From: Aselliscus stoliczkanus
Lineage: Eukaryota > Chordata > Mammalia > Chiroptera > Hipposideridae
Direction: 5' to 3'
DNA length: 64,000 bases
NCBI GenBank assembly: GCA_033961575.1
Contig: CM066732.1
Location: forward strand, 114,702,687-114,766,686
The notes beneath the pieces are model-generated. The model was not told the DNA's origin. It saw only the letters and a list, made by a program, of their open reading frames with translations, and made no database searches. A program made the translations under genes and the position numbers. Every line of letters begins with the position of its first letter. Position 1 is the stretch's first letter. Of the stretch, positions 61,630 to 64,000 are shown in pieces.

Positions 61630-62318
61630 TCTCATCTTAGCCTCTTACGTTTTTCCCAGTTTTACTGAGATATAATGATTGCACCATATTAGTTTTAGGT
61701 GTACAACATGATGACTGGGTGTGTGTGTACCCTAGCTCTTATGTTACTGAGGAAATAGAAGCAAAGAGGAGCTTTCTCATTCCTAATACAACCTGCAAAC
61801 CTATCTGCCTCTCCACCCTCCTGTATCTCTTCCCTCCTGGTACTGAGAAGTGCCCGCCTCCCTCACAAAAGACCAGGGAATCCCTCCACAGAAACTATGT
61901 GCTCCAGGCATGTGCTAGAGCCCATCCCCTCTCCCCATGTCAAGAAACTGGCTCATATAATCTAACTTTCCCTTCAGCGCATAAACATGCTCTCCAATCC
62001 TTAAAAAATAATAACACAGTGATTCTGCAAAACAGTTTGGCAGTTTCTTAAAGACTAACCATGCAACTACCAGATGACCTAAGAATTACACTCCTGGGCA
62101 TTTATCCAAGAGAAATGAAAATTTATGTTCACAAAAAAAAAAAAAAAAAAAAAAAAAAACCACAAAAACACTTGGACACATATGTTATAGCAGTTTTATT
62201 CATAGAGCCAAAAATTGAAACCAGCCCAGATGTCCTTCAATAGGTGAATGGTTAAACAAACTGTGGAACATCCATACCATGAAATACAACTCAGCAATTT
62301 TCAATTTTAAAAATTAAG
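61630..62318 (+). mobile_element. Old L1 remnants
   Basis: 61640-61715 (tttactgagatataat, ttaggtgtacaacatgat) and 62020-62318 (ctgggcatttatccaagaga, taggtgaatggttaaac) are L1-like. Between them is T/C-rich sequence of unknown origin. Confidence 0.55.
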
Positions 62319-62660
62319 GGTGACCAGTTAGCTCAGTTGGTTAGAGCATGGTGCTGATAACACCAATGTTGCTGGTTCAATCCCTGCATGGGCCACTGTG
62401 TGCTGTACCCTCCTTAAAAGAGTCAACTATGGGGAGTAGTGGGGTGGACAATTGGGGGAGAGGGGTTGTCACTTTGAGGGGTAAAATGTATAACTATTGC
62501 ACTGTGTTGTACACCTGAAGCTAATTTTTTTAAAAAATGTTTATTTCACAATAAATTAAAAAAAAAAAAAGAGTCAACTATGCCATTGTAGCATGAAAGC
62601 AATGTGTAACCAATGACCATGGCTGTTCCCCAATGAAATTAAAAGAAAAAAAATTATAAA
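62319..62660 (+). repeat. tRNA-derived SINE split by an L1 3' tail
   Basis: A SINE with gttagctcagttggttagag and gctggttcaatccctgcatg is interrupted at about 62414-62567 by an L1 3'UTR and A-tail. The inserted piece is flanked by agagtcaacta. The SINE resumes at tgccattgtagcatgaaagc. Confidence 0.8.
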
Positions 62661-62859
62661 CATGTATTTAGCAACAAAACAACAACAAAAAGCTATAAGT
62701 TAGGTTACAGGGCATAAGAGTCTGCTAGTCTCTAGGAACTGCTTATGCAAGTATGAGAGGGATGAACTCAAGGGAACAAAAACAAGTAACTGTGGAGAAT
62801 ATATGACAAGAGGACCCCATTTAGGGACTCAGTGTCTATAGGATCTCATCCAAAAAAGC

Positions 62860-63060
62860 TGTATGGTGCCATGTGGTTCAGACAAATCTGAGCTTGGCCA
62901 CTGGCTGGCTGTATGACTTTGGACTAGTCACATGGCTATTGAGGGCCTGTCTCCTCAGTGAAAAACAGGGGCCATGGTACCTGCCCTGCCATGGGCATTA
63001 AATAAAATAGTGTATATGAAAATACTTAGCCCAGTGTCTAGAAAATGTTCCATAAATGTA
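62860..63060 (+). repeat. MIR SINE
   Basis: gctggctgtatgactttgga and tgtctcctcagtgaaaaaca fit MIR. The next 840 bp to about 63900 show nothing I can name. Confidence 0.6.
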
Positions 63061-64000
63061 ATTCAGTCCTACTTCTCTCTGTGTATAAATCTGCTCTACA
63101 GAAAAGATTTGCTTACTATGCTCAAAAAGAAAGAGAGAGAAAGGAGAAATAAAAGAACAAAAGAAACATCATTGACCATCTTTAGAGAATTCAAAGAAAC
63201 CACCTCATTTTTCTGAAAACTGGTAAGTAAAGGGAGAGAATCAAGTCAAGCACTTAACGTGCCTTTCTTATATGAACCATATGTATGTACTTCAGGTTAA
63301 CAGAATTGCTGATGTGAGATAATTATCCTGAAAACTGGTAGGAGTAATAAGCATTCAACTTGATTTTTTTACAAACATGCCTCAAGGGAACCAATTCGGT
63401 AATAAATAAAGAAGGAATAATAAAACCTGACCATTTTGCAAACCCTTAATGAGAGCATGATCACCAATAGCTGTTAATGTTACAAAGGAGAGAAACACAT
63501 GAAGGCTATGAGCCTCCTGATGAAAGGATCCATCACCACCTGCCGAGTACTCCAGACAAAAAACCGGAACCTGAATCAGAGCAAACCTTTATGTCGAAAT
63601 ACACTTTCCAGAAAATAAAAGGAGACGTAGGAATTTGTTAAATGGCACCACAGGAATACAATCAGCAAAATCTGGAATGTAAGAAATTTCTAAAGGACAA
63701 AAATCGCTCTTCACCAAAGGGGATCTGTAGATTCAAATAGATTTAAGAGACTTATCCACCAAATGTACCTAGTGACCCTTTTCGGATGGTGATTCAGAGA
63801 AACCAACTATAAAATATATATTAGGGAAATTTGAACACTGACTTACTAGATCATAAATAATTATTATGGAAGGTGGGCAAAAATGGGTGAGGCAGTCAAA
63901 AGGTACAAAACTCCAGTTATAAGATAAATAAATCCTGGGGATGTAATGCACAGCACGGTGACTATATCTAAAATTACTGTATTGTATATTTAAAAGTTAC

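Larger units (their letters stand above)
58480..64000. other. Intergenic region upstream of OAZ2
   Basis: Contains a cluster of GATCAC/GTCAC-like motifs (58690-59060), an L2-like stretch (59140-59350), a SINE (59943-60102), a MER5A-like element (60405-60566) and L1 remnants with a SINE (about 61630-62850 and 63900-64000). In human the next gene in this direction, RBPMS2, is tens of kb away. I see no exon here. Confidence 0.65.

Noticed and set aside
1..64000. CRISPR-like or prokaryotic systems
   Set aside because: There is no regular spacer array and no bacterial-type gene; the repeats are eukaryotic retroposons and microsatellites.

Overview
The window reads as mammalian nuclear DNA, most probably from a bat. 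There are no operons. Genes are split by GT-AG introns, and about half of what I can assign is interspersed repeat (L1, L2, MIR, hAT, Tigger, mariner). About twenty copies of a young tRNA-derived SINE begin with a GGGCCGGCCGAGTGGCGC-type head. Together with related dimeric SINEs, this points, from memory of such elements, to Yinpterochiroptera (rhinolophoid-like). The order-level call is moderately firm. The family-level call is weak because no search was run.

Layout. Positions 1-31455 are the inside of a long intron of ZNF609 (+ strand); its first exons, including the one that gives circ-ZNF609, lie outside the window. Coding exons follow at 31456-31543, 32599-34939, 36664-37030, 38400-38575, 38787-39003 and 39428-39501. 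They encode about the last 1,086 residues, including the single C2H2 finger. A spliced 3'UTR runs on to about 43340, with a possible distal end near 44125. About 1.3 kb further on, in tail-to-tail orientation, lies OAZ2 (- strand). Its 3'UTR starts near 45404, and it has five coding exons between 46504 and 58097 and a CpG-rich promoter near 58100-58470. Positions 58480-64000 are intergenic repeats with no gene that I can support. The order ZNF609-OAZ2 matches human 15q22.

OAZ2 is the most instructive gene. Its 189-residue protein is read only if ribosomes shift +1 at a TCC-TGA site in exon 2. The site and a complete downstream pseudoknot (both stems) can be read from the sequence. The product binds ornithine decarboxylase and lowers polyamine synthesis, so the frameshift acts as a polyamine sensor. 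ZNF609 is a nuclear factor that works with the cohesin loader and Integrator. The two genes are neighbours but not an obvious functional unit.

The strongest unusual structure is a 211-bp inverted copy of ZNF609's own large exon (32696-32906). It sits in the upstream intron at 29838-30048, inside an L1 ORF2 remnant, and differs at four positions. It has microhomology at both edges and no poly(A) or target-site duplication, which suggests a local replicative template switch. The pre-mRNA could fold into a 211-bp duplex that loops out the 88-nt exon. Other points of note are pairs of SINEs inserted at the same target, an internally deleted mariner with intact ends, and a short SINE form that stops exactly at a hairpin.
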